A stretch of 6,551 bases of DNA from NCBI GenBank assembly GCA_964478325.1, contig CAYZIA010000079.1, forward strand, positions 1 to 6,551, given 5' to 3'. The translations under genes and the position numbers were made by a program. Shown here piece after piece: positions 5,589 to 6,551 of this stretch (the stretch's first letter is position 1; every line of letters begins with the position of its first letter). The notes under the pieces were generated by a model. That model did no database searches and was not told where the DNA came from. It saw nothing but the letters and a program-made list of their open reading frames with translations. The stretch comes from DUAL01 sp964478325 (GTDB lineage Bacteria; Bacteroidota; Bacteroidia; Flavobacteriales; BACL11).

Positions 5589-6551
5589 GCAAGTTTTCTT
5601 TGGATTTCTTTTTCTTCAAAGCCTTCAATAATATCTCCAACTTTAATGTCGTTATATTTTTCAATTGAAAGACCGCATTCGAATCCTTTAGCAACTTCTT
5701 TCGCATCATCTTTAAATCGTTTTAAGGAAGAAAGTTCACCAGTATAAATAACAACTCCATCTCTAATTATTCTCACTTTTGAATTTCTATTTATCTTCCC
5801 TTCTAATACCATACAACCTGCAATAGTACCTACTTTAGATATTTTAAAAATCTCCCTAATCTCAATACTACAAACAATTTCTTCCTCAATGTCTGGAGAT
5901 AGCATGCCTTCCATAGCTTGCGTTAACTCTTCAATTGCTTTGTAAATTACAGAATAAAGACGAATATCAATTTGCTCTGTTTCGGCTAACTTTCTAGCTT
6001 GAACTGATGGTCGTACTTGAAATCCTATAATCACTGCCTCAGAAGCAGATGCCAACATTACATCGGATTCAGATATTTGCCCAACGGATTTATGGATAAT
6101 ATTTACACTTATTTCTTCAGTTGATAATTTTTCTAAAGAATCCGATATCGCTTCAATAGAGCCATCTACATCTCCTTTCACAATTATATTTAATTCTTTA
6201 AAATCTCCAAGAGCAATTCTTCTTCCAATCTCATCAAGAGTAATATGTTTTTGTGTTCGAACACCTTGTTCTCTTTTTAATTGTGTTCTTTTAGTAGCAA
6301 TTTTCTTGGCTTCTTGTTCGTCATTCATCACATTAAAAACATCTCCAGCTTGAGGTGCCCCATTCAATCCTAACAAAACGGCTGGCGAGGCAGGCTCGGC
6401 TTTATCTATGCTGTTTCCTCTTTCATCCAAAAGAGCTTTTACTTTTCCACTATATCCTCCAGAAAGCACATAATCACCAATTTTTAAAGTGCCATTCTGC
6501 ACCAATATAGTCGTCAAATATCCTTTACCTTTATCCAAGGATGCCTCAATT
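5585..6551 (-). CDS. infB: Translation initiation factor IF-2, C-terminal part (5' part outside window)
   Basis: IF-2 is the cytosolic GTPase that places initiator fMet-tRNA on the ribosome and promotes subunit joining. Only the last 321 or so residues are present, continuing without a stop to the right edge; the frame there reads IEASLDKGKGYLTTILVQNG, the familiar EF-Tu-like beta-barrel (domain II) segment that follows the GTPase domain. Counting from that Leu (codon at 6538-6536), domain II extends to about 70, a charged helix covers 75-100, the C1 domain about 112-205 (KGDVDGSIEA at 121-130, VGQISESDVMLA at 152-163), then a long helix, and the fMet-tRNA-binding C2 barrel about 222-312 (GCMVLEGKINRNSKV, FECGLSIEKYNDIKVGDIIE). 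No disruption is seen. Bacteroidota IF-2 proteins are usually around 900-1000 residues, so the N-terminal region and G domain lie outside. It reads toward the SPOR gene and shares its stop region. Confidence 0.97.
   Translation of the reverse strand, partial: IEASLDKGKGYLTTILVQNGTLKIGDYVLSGGYSGKVKALLDERGNSIDKAEPASPAVLLGLNGAPQAGDVFNVMNDEQEAKKIATKRTQLKREQGVRTQKHITLDEIGRRIALGDFKELNIIVKGDVDGSIEAISDSLEKLSTEEISVNIIHKSVGQISESDVMLASASEAVIIGFQVRPSVQARKLAETEQIDIRLYSVIYKAIEELTQAMEGMLSPDIEEEIVCSIEIREIFKISKVGTIAGCMVLEGKINRNSKVRIIRDGVVIYTGELSSLKRFKDDAKEVAKGFECGLSIEKYNDIKVGDIIEGFEEKEIQRKLA

Noticed and set aside
5596..5620. Possible hairpin CTTTG...CAAAG just after the convergent stops
   Set aside because: The stem is only 5 bases with a long loop and lies within infB coding sequence; too weak to call a terminator.
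1..6551. A new defence, mobile or biosynthetic system
   Set aside because: Every stretch is explained by act genes, a SPOR protein, infB and one 167-base intergenic region. There are no integrase, transposase, repeat array, toxin-antitoxin or unknown gene clusters.

Overview
The window looks like ordinary core chromosome from a member of the Bacteroidota, most likely a flavobacterium-like marine or freshwater lineage. The evidence is the AT-rich sequence, promoter boxes of the Bacteroidota type (TAnnTTTG), starts that lack Shine-Dalgarno sequences but have A/T-rich leaders, and a gene set and order that I recall from Flavobacteriia (infB, a small SPOR protein, then an alternative complex III cluster). 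The species cannot be named from the sequence.

Layout from left to right. Positions 1-819 (minus strand) hold the first 273 codons of actC, the NrfD/PsrC-like membrane subunit of alternative complex III (ACIII). This gene runs off the left edge. Positions 826-3780 (minus) hold actB, a 984-residue Tat-targeted protein that joins a molybdopterin-oxidoreductase-like domain to an iron-sulfur domain. Positions 3811-5025 (minus) hold actA, a six-haem membrane cytochrome c. Positions 5026-5192 are a divergent intergenic region with a promoter box for each direction and a small inverted repeat. Positions 5193-5588 (plus) encode a secreted 131-residue SPOR-domain protein. Positions 5585-6551 (minus) are the last third of infB (translation initiation factor IF-2), which runs off the right edge.

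How the genes work together: actA, actB and actC lie in one direction with gaps of 30 and 6 bases, so they are almost certainly one transcript read leftward from a promoter near 5055. ACIII oxidises menaquinol in the membrane and passes electrons to a cytochrome oxidase, replacing the bc1 complex. ActC holds the quinol site and ActB carries the iron-sulfur clusters. The haems of ActA lie on the electron route to the terminal oxidase. The genes expected next (actD, actE, actF and oxidase subunits) would lie beyond the left edge. The SPOR protein and infB converge and share a TTAA at their stops.

I found no mobile element, CRISPR array, tRNA or rRNA, and no sign of a previously undescribed system. 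The points most worth a second look are the monohaem-plus-pentahaem architecture of ActA, the iron-sulfur ligand pattern and long N-region of ActB, the inverted repeat in the act promoter, and the convergent overlap without a visible terminator.
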